Origin: Bacteroidales bacterium
GTDB lineage: Bacteria > Bacteroidota > Bacteroidia > Bacteroidales > FEN-979
DNA: 25,152 bases
Reading direction: 5' to 3'
Assembly: GCA_023231065.1 (NCBI GenBank)
Contig: JALNWE010000043.1
Location: forward strand, 1 to 25,152
The position numbers were made by a program, and so were the translations under genes. Numbering within the stretch: position 1 is the first letter of the stretch; each line of letters starts with the position of its first letter. Below the pieces are notes generated by a model. It saw only the letters and a list, made by a program, of their open reading frames with translations. It ran no database searches and was not told where the DNA came from. This document shows positions 8,221 through 16,576 of the stretch, one piece after another.

Positions 8221-8222
8221 AC

Positions 8223-8230
8223 TACTTTTG
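8223..8230 (+). promoter_or_regulatory. -7 promoter box for the permease gene
   Basis: TACTTTTG followed by C matches TAnnTTTG. The predicted start near 8235 gives a 17-base leader before the TTG start at 8252. No -33 TTG lies at normal spacing. Confidence 0.6.
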
Positions 8231-8251
8231 CGATAGAATAAAACCGATCTG

Positions 8252-9472
8252 TTGAATATTGATATTTTTCTTGCACGACGGCTTGTTTCGCGCAGCAAGG
8301 CAAATTTTTCAAGGACTTTTGTGATCATTGCGGTAACTTCCATTACCCTCGGATTCACTGTTATGTTTGTTGCCATCGCTATCCTTACCGGATTTAAAAA
8401 AGAGATCCGGGAGAAGGTTGTTGGTTTTTCTGGTCATGTTCAAATTACCCGGTTTACCGAAAATTCGACTTTTGAGCCTCGTCCCATTGAAAAAAATCAA
8501 TCTTTTTACCGGAAATTGGATCATCATAAAGACATCCGTCACATACAGGTTTACGCGACCAAGACCGGAATTATTAAAACCAAGAATCAAATCCAGGGGG
8601 TCATTTTAAAAGGTGTCGGAAGCGATTATGACTGGACTTTCTTCCGGAATAAAATGAAAGAAGGAAAAACTTTTACCGTGAGCGATACCGGTCGCAATGA
8701 CAATGTGATCATTTCACAAAAAACAGCCAATCTGTTGAATCTCAAGCTCAATGATGAATTAAGGATGTATTTTATTTCCGGGGAAAACACCTTGGGCAGA
8801 AAATTCAGGATTTCAGGGATTTATTCCACAGGTCTCGAAGAATTTGATAAACTTTATGTGATCGGGGATATCCATCACATCCAGAAACTGAATAACTGGG
8901 CCCCTGACCAGGTCGGGGGATTTGAGGTTATCCTCCGCAATTTCAATGACATGGACCGGATGGGCATCTATATTTACCATCAGATTGGATTCAGTCTCGA
9001 TGCATCAACCATCCGTCAGCTCTATCCGCAAATCTTTGATTGGCTTGATCTTCAGGATATTAATGTATTGATCATTATTATTCTTATCATCCTGGTTTCC
9101 ACAACCACTATCATATCGACCTTACTGATACTGATCCTTGAGAAGACCAGGATGATCGGGATACTGAAATCGTTGGGGATGAGAAATTCAGGTATCAGAA
9201 GGGTTTTCTTTTATAATGCATTTTATATTGTCGGGTGGGGAATGGTATTGGGGAACCTGCTTTCCTTTACTTTGTGCTATTTGCAAAAGCATTTCGAATG
9301 GGTCACGCTTCCGGAAGATTCTTATTATGTATCAGTCATCCCGATTAATTTTGATGTATGGAACATTGTGGCATTGAATGCAGGGATGCTGCTCCTTTGT
9401 TATATCATCTTCCTGATTCCTTCTGTTGTCATCAGCCGGATCGCCCCGGTCAGGGCAATCCGTTTCAATTAA
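8252..9472 (+). CDS. LolC/LolE-like ABC transporter permease (FtsX family)
   Basis: This 406-residue inner-membrane protein has the FtsX/MacB-permease layout of lipoprotein-releasing permeases. One membrane segment lies near the N-terminus (about 22-48) after a conserved ARRLVSRSK basic stretch. A large periplasmic domain follows (about 50-270), then three C-terminal segments (about 273-298, 322-345, 368-392), with the coupling region EKTRMIGILKSLGM between the first two. The start is TTG: an in-frame TAG lies six codons upstream, no ATG occurs near the N-terminus, and the family starts with this same segment. The ATPase partner (LolD-like) is not in the window. Its stop overlaps the stop of the convergent kinase gene by four bases. 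Confidence 0.88.
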   Translation: MNIDIFLARRLVSRSKANFSRTFVIIAVTSITLGFTVMFVAIAILTGFKKEIREKVVGFSGHVQITRFTENSTFEPRPIEKNQSFYRKLDHHKDIRHIQVYATKTGIIKTKNQIQGVILKGVGSDYDWTFFRNKMKEGKTFTVSDTGRNDNVIISQKTANLLNLKLNDELRMYFISGENTLGRKFRISGIYSTGLEEFDKLYVIGDIHHIQKLNNWAPDQVGGFEVILRNFNDMDRMGIYIYHQIGFSLDASTIRQLYPQIFDWLDLQDINVLIIIILIILVSTTTIISTLLILILEKTRMIGILKSLGMRNSGIRRVFFYNAFYIVGWGMVLGNLLSFTLCYLQKHFEWVTLPEDSYYVSVIPINFDVWNIVALNAGMLLLCYIIFLIPSVVISRIAPVRAIRFN

Positions 9473-11577
9473 ACCCTGTTGAGGACCCGGTCAAGTTCAT
9501 CCAGTTTAAAGGGTTTGGAGATGTAACTGTTCATCCCGGCCCGAAGGCAATGTTCCTCGTCTTCATTTGATGCATTTGCGGTAATGGCACAGATGTGCAC
9601 GGGAAACCGGTTTTTATCAGAAGCCTCGATCTCCCTGATTTTCCGTGTAGCTTCAAGACCATCCATTTCGGGCATAAAAATATCCATGAGCGCCAGATCG
9701 TAGTTTTTTTGTGAAAACATTTCCACTGCAATTTTGCCATTTTCAGCGATATCCACTTTATGGCCGACCTTTTCAAGGATCACCCGCGCAACTTTCTGAT
9801 TGATCAGATTATCCTCAGCCAATAAAATATTCAAAACTTTTTTACGGGTTTCAGGTGACTGGGAATCTTCCCCTTCTCCTTCAGGGATACCTTTATGTAC
9901 CTGTGAAATAGTGTCGGAAATCCTGCTCTTCAGGCGGGCAAGGGTATAAGGCCTGACCAGCTTTTCGCTGATCCCGCAAGCCGTCATTTCTGCAACGGAA
10001 ACAGGTACCATCCGCGATGTAGTAAGCAATATCTTACAGGGTTCCAACAGGGGATCTTTTTTAATCCGGGCAGAAAAGTCAAGCCCATTGATCTCATTCA
10101 ACTGATATTCAATAATCAGAAGATCATAAGGTTTTTTAATGGCGGCCTGGTGATGAATTTTCCGAATAGCTTCATCAGGATTATCACAGATCTCAGCATC
10201 GCAATCCCACCGGTCCAAATAATCTTTCAGGAGATCAGCGCGGGTACCGTGGGTATCAAGGACGAGTACCTTTTGTTCGTGCAATGTCTCTTTCATGGTA
10301 TCCTGGGCTTCGGAATCAGGATAGCGGTCAAAAGTCACGATAAATGAAAAAGTAGTCCCTTCCCCGGGAGCGCTTTCAACGGTTATATGACCGTCCATCC
10401 TGTCGATAAGGCGCCTGGCAATGGCAAGCCCCAACCCTCCCCCACCGGATTTCTTTGATTCGGGCGTGTCAAGTTTGGAAAATGAATGAAACAATTTTTT
10501 CATTCCATCAGGCGAGATGCCAATGCCAGTATCTGAAATGTTAAAACGTACCTTGATCGAATCATTGTCCCACTCCTGAAAAATCGCTTCCATTTTTATT
10601 TCTCCTTTGTTAGTGAATTTCAGGGCATTATCAGTAAATATTTTCAGGATCTGTCGCATCCTTATCGGATCCCCTACCACTTCAACCGGAATAAATGGAT
10701 CCTGGAATGAAAGAACTTCAATTCCTTTTTCTGCTGCTTTTTCTGCCAGGGAACATGCAATCTCTTCCACTACCTGGTGAATGCTGAAAGGCTTTTCATG
10801 GAATTCGATCTTACCCGCTTCAATCTTAGAATACTCCATGATATCATTCAAAATCGACATCAGATCGGTGGCAGACTTGACAATGACATCCAGGTAGTCG
10901 TTTTGTTCCTGGCTAAGCTTGGATTGCCGGAGGATCTGCGCCATTCCCACCACCCCGGCCATGGGAGTATAAATTTCGTGGGACATGCTGGCCAGGAAAG
11001 AACTTTTTGCCTGACTGTCGGACATGGATTTATCCCTGGCATCGGTCAATTCCTTTTCGGCTTGTTTTCCTTCATTGACATCAATCAATATTCCTGCTAA
11101 TTTGACAGGTTTCCCAAGAATATCGGTCTCCATGATCTTTCCTTTATCAGAAAACCATCTCCAATCTCCCTGCTTTGTCCTGAGGCGGAATACCAGGTTG
11201 CAATCCGATCGCGTCCCCTCAATATAGGCTTTGACCTTATCCATAACCGGTTGACGATCATCCGGGTGGATCATCAGGCTCAATTCTTCAAAAGTCGTTG
11301 GTTTGTCTTTCTCTTCATAACCCAAAAGCCGCATATACATTGCATCGGAACATACTTTCCCGGTCTTATAATCCCATTCCCACCAGGTAATATTACCCGC
11401 TTCCATGGATTGCTGAATTTTTTTACAGACTGTTGAGGCGGTTTGCTCAAGCTGCTGCAATTTTTCATTGGAATCCTTATAAACCGAAAGAATTCTGTCC
11501 CATTGCTGGGTTGCCACCCTGAGTTTCTGGTTTTCCGATTCAAGCTCCAGAATTCTGTTTTGAAGTTCCTCCGACAT
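9469..11577 (-). CDS. Hybrid sensor histidine kinase with pseudo-receiver and receiver
   Basis: A 702-residue soluble hybrid kinase with no membrane segment. Order: coiled coil (about 1-58), PAS (about 60-170, HPDDR at 104-108), HisKA with the phospho-acceptor His200 in SHEIYTPM, HATPase_c (about 295-415; N317, DTGIG 349-353, GGGLGLA), a degenerate receiver (about 434-553) and a C-terminal true receiver (about 582-702; acidic pair E588/D589, phospho-acceptor D632, T667, K688). In the first receiver the acceptor position is Glu490 and the conserved Lys is Arg542, so it probably cannot be phosphorylated. The H-box has Tyr203 where Arg is usual. No DNA-binding output domain is present. It follows the ODP gene by 11 bp, which suggests that it senses or relays an oxygen or redox signal. 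Confidence 0.92.
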   Translation of the reverse strand: MSEELQNRILELESENQKLRVATQQWDRILSVYKDSNEKLQQLEQTASTVCKKIQQSMEAGNITWWEWDYKTGKVCSDAMYMRLLGYEEKDKPTTFEELSLMIHPDDRQPVMDKVKAYIEGTRSDCNLVFRLRTKQGDWRWFSDKGKIMETDILGKPVKLAGILIDVNEGKQAEKELTDARDKSMSDSQAKSSFLASMSHEIYTPMAGVVGMAQILRQSKLSQEQNDYLDVIVKSATDLMSILNDIMEYSKIEAGKIEFHEKPFSIHQVVEEIACSLAEKAAEKGIEVLSFQDPFIPVEVVGDPIRMRQILKIFTDNALKFTNKGEIKMEAIFQEWDNDSIKVRFNISDTGIGISPDGMKKLFHSFSKLDTPESKKSGGGGLGLAIARRLIDRMDGHITVESAPGEGTTFSFIVTFDRYPDSEAQDTMKETLHEQKVLVLDTHGTRADLLKDYLDRWDCDAEICDNPDEAIRKIHHQAAIKKPYDLLIIEYQLNEINGLDFSARIKKDPLLEPCKILLTTSRMVPVSVAEMTACGISEKLVRPYTLARLKSRISDTISQVHKGIPEGEGEDSQSPETRKKVLNILLAEDNLINQKVARVILEKVGHKVDIAENGKIAVEMFSQKNYDLALMDIFMPEMDGLEATRKIREIEASDKNRFPVHICAITANASNEDEEHCLRAGMNSYISKPFKLDELDRVLNRV

Positions 11578-11588
11578 GGTGTGATGTT

Positions 11589-12383
11589 TTATTTCTGTTT
11601 AATATCAGGGTAAACCAGATCAAGTCCGCATTTCAGGCGAAGCAGGTAATCCATGGCCTGTGGAATAAATTTTTCAGGAATGATCGATCCATGTTGCGGT
11701 AAAATGGCTTTCAGTAAAAGGTTCCGGATTCGGCCAACGAACCCCCGCGCTGCAATATTGGAGGCCATGTGATTGATATGATATAGGTTCATTTTCAATA
11801 CATGGGCAGGAAAATTTTCAACAACAAGGCGCCAATCCATGTCAATGGCGGCCCAGATGTCACCTGAAAATAAGAATCCGGAGGTTTCATCATAGGTAAC
11901 AAATGCCCCGGGCGAATGAAGGAAAGGCGCCTCGAAAAATCTGAGTTTATGCCCCGATCCAAAGGAAAAAAATGGTTCTTCATTGATATTGAAAAAGGAA
12001 TAATCCGACCGGCCAAAGTGGGGCAGGATAAGATTTGTAACAGCGGCTGTTATCACGTTCATGCCAGGATTAAGGGCCAGCCAGTCTGCCATGGAACCAG
12101 CAGCATCGGGATCCTGATGACAAAAGACCATTGCCGTAACCGGCATGGAGGAAATGATTTGTTTGATTTGTTGGTTGATAACCGGAAAATCATTGTGCCC
12201 GCCGGGATCGATCAATAGGGCCTCTGTTCCATCCGTTATCAGGTAAGAATTATTCCTGAATGCGCTATCTTCCGGGACCCCGATCCAATAAATAGCGTAT
12301 TTGCCATCCTGGAAAAGGAGGGTGGGCCTGACATTACGATCCATGAAAGTGGCGTTCAGCCTGGTTAAATCAATAGGGTCCAT
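11589..12383 (-). CDS. MBL-fold oxygen-binding diiron (ODP-type) protein
   Basis: The 264-residue protein has the metallo-beta-lactamase fold of flavodiiron proteins but lacks the flavodoxin domain. It looks like the stand-alone ODP family known from signalling proteins such as the Treponema chemotaxis oxygen sensor. Expected diiron ligands are visible: His89, Asp91 and Asp93 in CHQDPDA, His156 in FLHSPGA, Asp175 in SGDIWA and His231 in LPQHGS. The position after Asp93, His in catalytic flavodiiron enzymes, is Ala94, which fits sensing more than fast reduction. It lies between cysH (7-bp gap) and the hybrid kinase (11-bp gap), so all three are probably cotranscribed. O2 or NO binding is inferred, not shown. 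Confidence 0.82.
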   Translation of the reverse strand: MDPIDLTRLNATFMDRNVRPTLLFQDGKYAIYWIGVPEDSAFRNNSYLITDGTEALLIDPGGHNDFPVINQQIKQIISSMPVTAMVFCHQDPDAAGSMADWLALNPGMNVITAAVTNLILPHFGRSDYSFFNINEEPFFSFGSGHKLRFFEAPFLHSPGAFVTYDETSGFLFSGDIWAAIDMDWRLVVENFPAHVLKMNLYHINHMASNIAARGFVGRIRNLLLKAILPQHGSIIPEKFIPQAMDYLLRLKCGLDLVYPDIKQK

Positions 12384-12390
12384 GATTCAG

Positions 12391-13098
12391 TTATTTTTTA
12401 TATGGATGAAGCCCACACTCTTTTAACTGTGATAATTCCCACCACCACCGTCCGGCCCTGGTATCTTCCCCGGGCCCTATTGCACGGGTGCACGGGATAC
12501 AACCTATACTCGGATAACCTTTCCTGTGAAGTTCATTGACCGGGATATTGTTCTTTCTGATATATTCCCATAAGACATCATGGGTCCAATTCAGCAGGGG
12601 ATTAACCTTGATTAGTCTATGGACCGGATCCCATTCAATCAACCCGGTCCCCTTGCGCGTAACCGACTGCTCCCGGCGTAATCCGGTGACCCATACCGAC
12701 ATACCATGCAATGCTCTTTTCAGGGGTTCTATTTTCCTGATCTGGCAACATAGTTTTCGGTTTTCAACACTGTCGTAAAAAAGATTGATCCCATTTTGCC
12801 CTACCATCTTTTCTACCCTGGAAGCATCCGGAAAATAAACCGCGATCCTGATCCTGTATTTTTCTTCAGTCACATGCAATAAATCGAATGTTTCCTGAAA
12901 TATCCGGCCGGTATCAAGGGTAAAAACAGGAATATCCAGGTTATTCATCGCAAGGATATGGGTGATCGCCTGGTCTTCCGCTCCCAGACTGGAAGAAAAG
13001 GTAATTTTCCCCGAATATTCGGTGGCGGACCAGGAAAGTATCTCGGATGGAGCTGCGCCAGCGAACCGGCGGTTTAACTGATCTATCTTCTCGTTCAT
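12391..13098 (-). CDS. cysH: APS reductase (assimilatory, 4Fe-4S type)
   Basis: The 235-residue enzyme reduces adenylyl-sulfate to sulfite. The PP-loop SSSLGAEDQ (35-43), LDTGR (61-65) and the tail KECGLH with catalytic Cys228 are present. The paired cysteines Cys117-Cys118 and Cys200-x-x-Cys203 are the [4Fe-4S] ligands that separate APS reductases from PAPS-specific enzymes, so APS is the likely substrate. No other sulfate-assimilation gene (sulfurylase, sulfite reductase) is in the window, which is unusual. It heads a tight operon with the ODP protein and hybrid kinase. Upstream, 13135-13143 holds a near -7 box (TACTTTTTG on the minus strand, one T too many), the only promoter-like signal seen. 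Confidence 0.92.
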   Translation of the reverse strand: MNEKIDQLNRRFAGAAPSEILSWSATEYSGKITFSSSLGAEDQAITHILAMNNLDIPVFTLDTGRIFQETFDLLHVTEEKYRIRIAVYFPDASRVEKMVGQNGINLFYDSVENRKLCCQIRKIEPLKRALHGMSVWVTGLRREQSVTRKGTGLIEWDPVHRLIKVNPLLNWTHDVLWEYIRKNNIPVNELHRKGYPSIGCIPCTRAIGPGEDTRAGRWWWELSQLKECGLHPYKK

Positions 13099-13176
13099 GG
13101 AATGGCAGTACAGTTAAATATTTTGTGAATTTAACAAAAAGTAATAAGTAAAAGCAAATTTTTACTCCGGAACCTT

Positions 13177-13184
13177 TAATTTTG
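13177..13184 (+). promoter_or_regulatory. -7 promoter box for the mpl gene
   Basis: TAATTTTG matches TAnnTTTG. The predicted start near 13189 gives a 13-base leader before ATG 13202. No -33 TTG at standard spacing. Confidence 0.6.
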
Positions 13185-13201
13185 GACAAAACTACGGATA
13201 C

Positions 13202-14563
13202 ATGCATCTACATTTTATCGCAATCGGAGGCAGCGCCATGCATAACCTGGCTATAGCCCTGGCAAAAAAAGGATATCAGATCAGCGGCTCCGATGATGAA
13301 ATTTTTGAACCTTCCAAAAGCCGTCTGAGCCATTATGGGCTCCTTCCGGAAAAACAAGGGTGGGATGTTTCGCGCATTACCGCAGACCTGGATGCCATCA
13401 TTCTGGGCATGCACGCCAGGGCGGATAATCCGGAATTGATCAGGGCCAGGGAGTTGGGATTGAAAATATACTCCTATCCGGAATTCCTTTACGAACAATC
13501 GAAAGATAAAAAACGGGTGGTAATTGGCGGAAGCCATGGCAAAACCACGATCACAGCCATGATCCTGCACGTCATGCATCAATTACACTACGACTGCGAT
13601 TATCTGGTCGGGGCCCAGTTAGAGGGATTTGAAGTGATGGTGAAATTGACCAGCGAAGCTCCTGTCATGGTTTTCGAAGGGGATGAATACCTTACCTCGC
13701 CCATTGACCCGCGTCCAAAATTTCACCTGTACAAACCTGATATTGCCTTGTTGAGCGGGATCGCATGGGACCATATCAACGTTTTTCCCACCTATGATCA
13801 ATACGTGGAACAGTTCAGGATTTTCATCAGGCAGATCACTCCTGGAGGAAGTCTGATCTGGTGTGCAGATGATGAGGGGCTACAACGGATCTGCGCGGGA
13901 TCGCGACAGGATATAACCCTGTTCCCATATCAGTTACCGGATTACGGGATCCGCGACGGACAGACTTTTCTCAGGTTTGAGGATCGCCTATTTCCGCTCC
14001 AGGTGTTTGGCAAGCACAACCTCCTGAACCTGAGTGGGGCCCGGTTGGTTTGTAATCAGTTGGGGATCTCAGATACTGATTTTTACATTGCCATTCAATC
14101 CTTCAAAGGCGCTTCAAAAAGGTTGGAGGTTGTTGCCAGAAGCGAAACTTCAATCGTGTTTAGGGACTTCGCCCACGCCCCGTCAAAAGTTGAAGCTACC
14201 CTGAAAGCTGTCAGGGAACAATTCCCCGGAAGGAAGATCGTTGCCTGTCTCGAACTACATACCTTTAGCAGCCTGAGCCGTCAGTTTTTATCACATTATA
14301 AAGGAACGATGGATTCAGCTGACGTTGCCATGGTCTATTTCAATCCCCATGCGCTCATCCTGAAACGGTTGCCCGATCTGAAACCAGAAGGGATCCGCGA
14401 TGGATTTTCAAACAAAAACCTGGAAGTATTTGATGATACAAAACTCCTGCAAACAAGATTATTGAGCGAAAACCCTGAAAACAGCGTCTTCCTGATGATG
14501 AGCTCAGGCGATTACGACGGGCTCGACCTGAAAGAACTGGGAAACAAGATTATTATTCATTAA
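13202..14563 (+). CDS. mpl: Mpl-type Mur ligase (muropeptide recycling)
   Basis: The 453-residue Mur ligase resembles UDP-MurNAc:L-Ala-gamma-D-Glu-meso-DAP ligase, which recycles cell-wall tripeptide into UDP-MurNAc-tripeptide. Seen: N-terminal nucleotide-sugar domain IAIGGSAMHNLA (7-18), P-loop GGSHGKTT (109-116), the acidic FEGDEY (158-163) and RPKFHLYKP, then SGIAWDHINVFPTYDQY. This pattern is closer to Mpl than to MurC, where EADESD is usual. The C-terminal domain contains RDFAHAPSKVEATL, the usual Mur-ligase DYAHxP site in the form DFAHAP. Substrate choice (tripeptide, not L-Ala) is inferred. Divergent from cysH and convergent with rho, 24 bp apart. Confidence 0.87.
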   Translation: MHLHFIAIGGSAMHNLAIALAKKGYQISGSDDEIFEPSKSRLSHYGLLPEKQGWDVSRITADLDAIILGMHARADNPELIRARELGLKIYSYPEFLYEQSKDKKRVVIGGSHGKTTITAMILHVMHQLHYDCDYLVGAQLEGFEVMVKLTSEAPVMVFEGDEYLTSPIDPRPKFHLYKPDIALLSGIAWDHINVFPTYDQYVEQFRIFIRQITPGGSLIWCADDEGLQRICAGSRQDITLFPYQLPDYGIRDGQTFLRFEDRLFPLQVFGKHNLLNLSGARLVCNQLGISDTDFYIAIQSFKGASKRLEVVARSETSIVFRDFAHAPSKVEATLKAVREQFPGRKIVACLELHTFSSLSRQFLSHYKGTMDSADVAMVYFNPHALILKRLPDLKPEGIRDGFSNKNLEVFDDTKLLQTRLLSENPENSVFLMMSSGDYDGLDLKELGNKIIIH

Positions 14564-14587
14564 CTCCCATCCGGCATCCAGGCCCCG

Positions 14588-16456
14588 TCATCCATTCATG
14601 GATATCAGGAACTCTTCGTTGGAATTGGTAAATTTCATTTTTTCCTTGAGGAACTCCATGGCCTCTAAGGGATTCATATCGGCCAGGTGGTTACGCAGGA
14701 TCCAGATCCGCTGCAACACGTCCTTATCAAGGAGGAGATCTTCGCGGCGGGTGCTTGATGAAACAATATCGATAGCGGGATAAATACGTTTATTGGAAAG
14801 TTTGCGGTCGAGTTGCAATTCCATGTTGCCGGTTCCTTTGAACTCTTCAAAGATCACTTCATCCATCTTGGAACCGGTTTCAATTAAGGCAGTTGCAATG
14901 ATGGTAAGGGAGCCTCCGTTTTCGATCTGTCGGGCAGCGCCAAAGAAACGTTTGGGTTTTTGAAGGGCATTGGCTTCAACTCCGCCCGAAAGCACTTTTC
15001 CCGAAGCAGGGGCTACCGTATTATAGGCACGGGCCAGACGGGTAATGGAGTCAAGGAGGATCACGACATCGTGACCACATTCCACCAGCCGTTTTGCCTT
15101 TTCGAGGATGATGTTCGAGATCCGGGCATGACGCTCGGCAGGCTCATCAAACGTGGACGAAATGACTTCGGCATGAACGCTGCGTTGCATATCGGTAACC
15201 TCTTCAGGGCGTTCGTCAATCAGCAGGATGATCATATAGACTTCCGGATGGTTGGCAGCAATGGCATTGGCAATCTCTTTGAGCAAAACAGTTTTCCCTG
15301 TTTTGGGCTGGGCCACGATCAATCCACGCTGGCCAAAACCAATCGGGGCAAACATGTCGATAACGCGGGTTGACATACTTTCATCTTTATGACCCGTGAG
15401 TTTGAACTTCTTCATCGGGAAAAGCGGGGTCAAAAAATCGAATGGGATGCGGTCGCGCACCTCTTCAGGTTTCCGGCCATTGATAAGCTCAACCTTGATT
15501 AATGGAAAATATTTTTCACCTTCCTTAGGAGGGCGTATCGTCCCTCTTACCGTATCACCGGTTTTAAGGCCGAACAACTTGATCTGAGACTGGGAAACAT
15601 AGATATCATCGGGTGAATTCAGATAATTGTAATCGGAGGAGCGGAGAAATCCATATCCGTCAGACATGATCTCAAGTACACCTTCACTGGTGATGATCCC
15701 GTCAAATTCAAAATTATACTCTTCGCGGTGGCGTTCAGGGTATTTCCGGGGAAATTCCCTTTGTTTGCGGTCTTCCGGGATTACCTGGGGAGTGGTTTCA
15801 GGTGGGGTTTCGGTTTCGATAGGTTCGGTTTCTGTTTTTTCAACTATTTCTTCCGGCTTTTCAACAACCTCGATGGGATCGATCACAACAAAAGGTTTAT
15901 CCTGAGGTTCTTCAAATTCAAACCGCTCTTCCGGGATATCATTCATCTCTGGGATCGTCATTTTTACCAAAGGTTCAAAAGGCACTTTTTCCTGTGTATG
16001 GTGAAAAGGCCTATTCCCTTTTGATAACCGGTTTTCGCGTGGCGCTCTTTGCTCGCGTCTTGGTTGCGGGTGTTCCTGCTCGTTCCTGGCCTTTGATTCG
16101 GGAATGCGGGGTTCAGCCGCTGATTTCTCCCTGGGAGCCGGTGGATTGCTTTGGGCAATGGGAGTGTTTATTTCCCGAGGCCTATCCGGTTCCTTTACCG
16201 CACGGGTTTCCGTTGCAGGCGCCGGTCCCTTTGGCCTTTGAATATTTTCTTTCCGGGGGCGGCCACGGAAAGGTTTCTTTTGTTCTTTTTTCTCCTGGTC
16301 CAGGATTTCCGCGGTGGGGTTCAGCGCCTGATAATCTAAAATCTTGTAAATAAGATCCTGTTTTTCGAATTTATCAACCTTGGGAATGTTGAATTGTCGC
16401 GCTATTTCTCTGATCTCCGATAGCTCTTTGCCATCGAGGGAAATGATGTCATACAT
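14588..16456 (-). CDS. rho: Transcription termination factor Rho
   Basis: A 622-residue hexameric RNA helicase/translocase, about 200 residues longer than the E. coli protein. An N-terminal Rho-N helical module (1-45) is followed by a Pro/Arg/Glu-rich, apparently disordered insertion (about 50-245), as known in Bacteroidetes Rho. Next come the cold-shock-like RNA-binding domain (about 255-325; GYGFLR 268-273), the Walker A region GLIVAQPKTGKT (378-389), DERPEEVTDM (414-423), the Walker B region VVILLDSITRLARAY, and the Q-loop/R-loop region through SGGVEANAL and GGSLTIIATAL. The gene has its own well-formed promoter and an unusually long leader, consistent with self-regulation. Confidence 0.96.
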   Translation of the reverse strand: MYDIISLDGKELSEIREIARQFNIPKVDKFEKQDLIYKILDYQALNPTAEILDQEKKEQKKPFRGRPRKENIQRPKGPAPATETRAVKEPDRPREINTPIAQSNPPAPREKSAAEPRIPESKARNEQEHPQPRREQRAPRENRLSKGNRPFHHTQEKVPFEPLVKMTIPEMNDIPEERFEFEEPQDKPFVVIDPIEVVEKPEEIVEKTETEPIETETPPETTPQVIPEDRKQREFPRKYPERHREEYNFEFDGIITSEGVLEIMSDGYGFLRSSDYNYLNSPDDIYVSQSQIKLFGLKTGDTVRGTIRPPKEGEKYFPLIKVELINGRKPEEVRDRIPFDFLTPLFPMKKFKLTGHKDESMSTRVIDMFAPIGFGQRGLIVAQPKTGKTVLLKEIANAIAANHPEVYMIILLIDERPEEVTDMQRSVHAEVISSTFDEPAERHARISNIILEKAKRLVECGHDVVILLDSITRLARAYNTVAPASGKVLSGGVEANALQKPKRFFGAARQIENGGSLTIIATALIETGSKMDEVIFEEFKGTGNMELQLDRKLSNKRIYPAIDIVSSSTRREDLLLDKDVLQRIWILRNHLADMNPLEAMEFLKEKMKFTNSNEEFLISMNG

Positions 16457-16561
16457 ATTTAATGATATTTATTGAATAAATAAATGTTCGGTGTAATTAC
16501 TGAAACATTGTAGAAATTAAAAATTGAAAAGATTTGAAAAAGTATAGAAAACCGATCGCGG

Positions 16562-16573
16562 GGATTTAAATCC
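16562..16573. promoter_or_regulatory. 12-bp perfect palindrome at the rho transcription start
   Basis: GGATTTAAATCC is a perfect inverted repeat covering the predicted first bases of the rho mRNA. It could be an operator or a 5'-end structure. No regulator can be named. Confidence 0.45.
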
Positions 16574-16576
16574 GTA

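Noticed and set aside
14960..15373. 137-codon plus frame opposite rho
   Set aside because: It is a shadow of a strongly conserved Rho coding region on the other strand, without its own motif.
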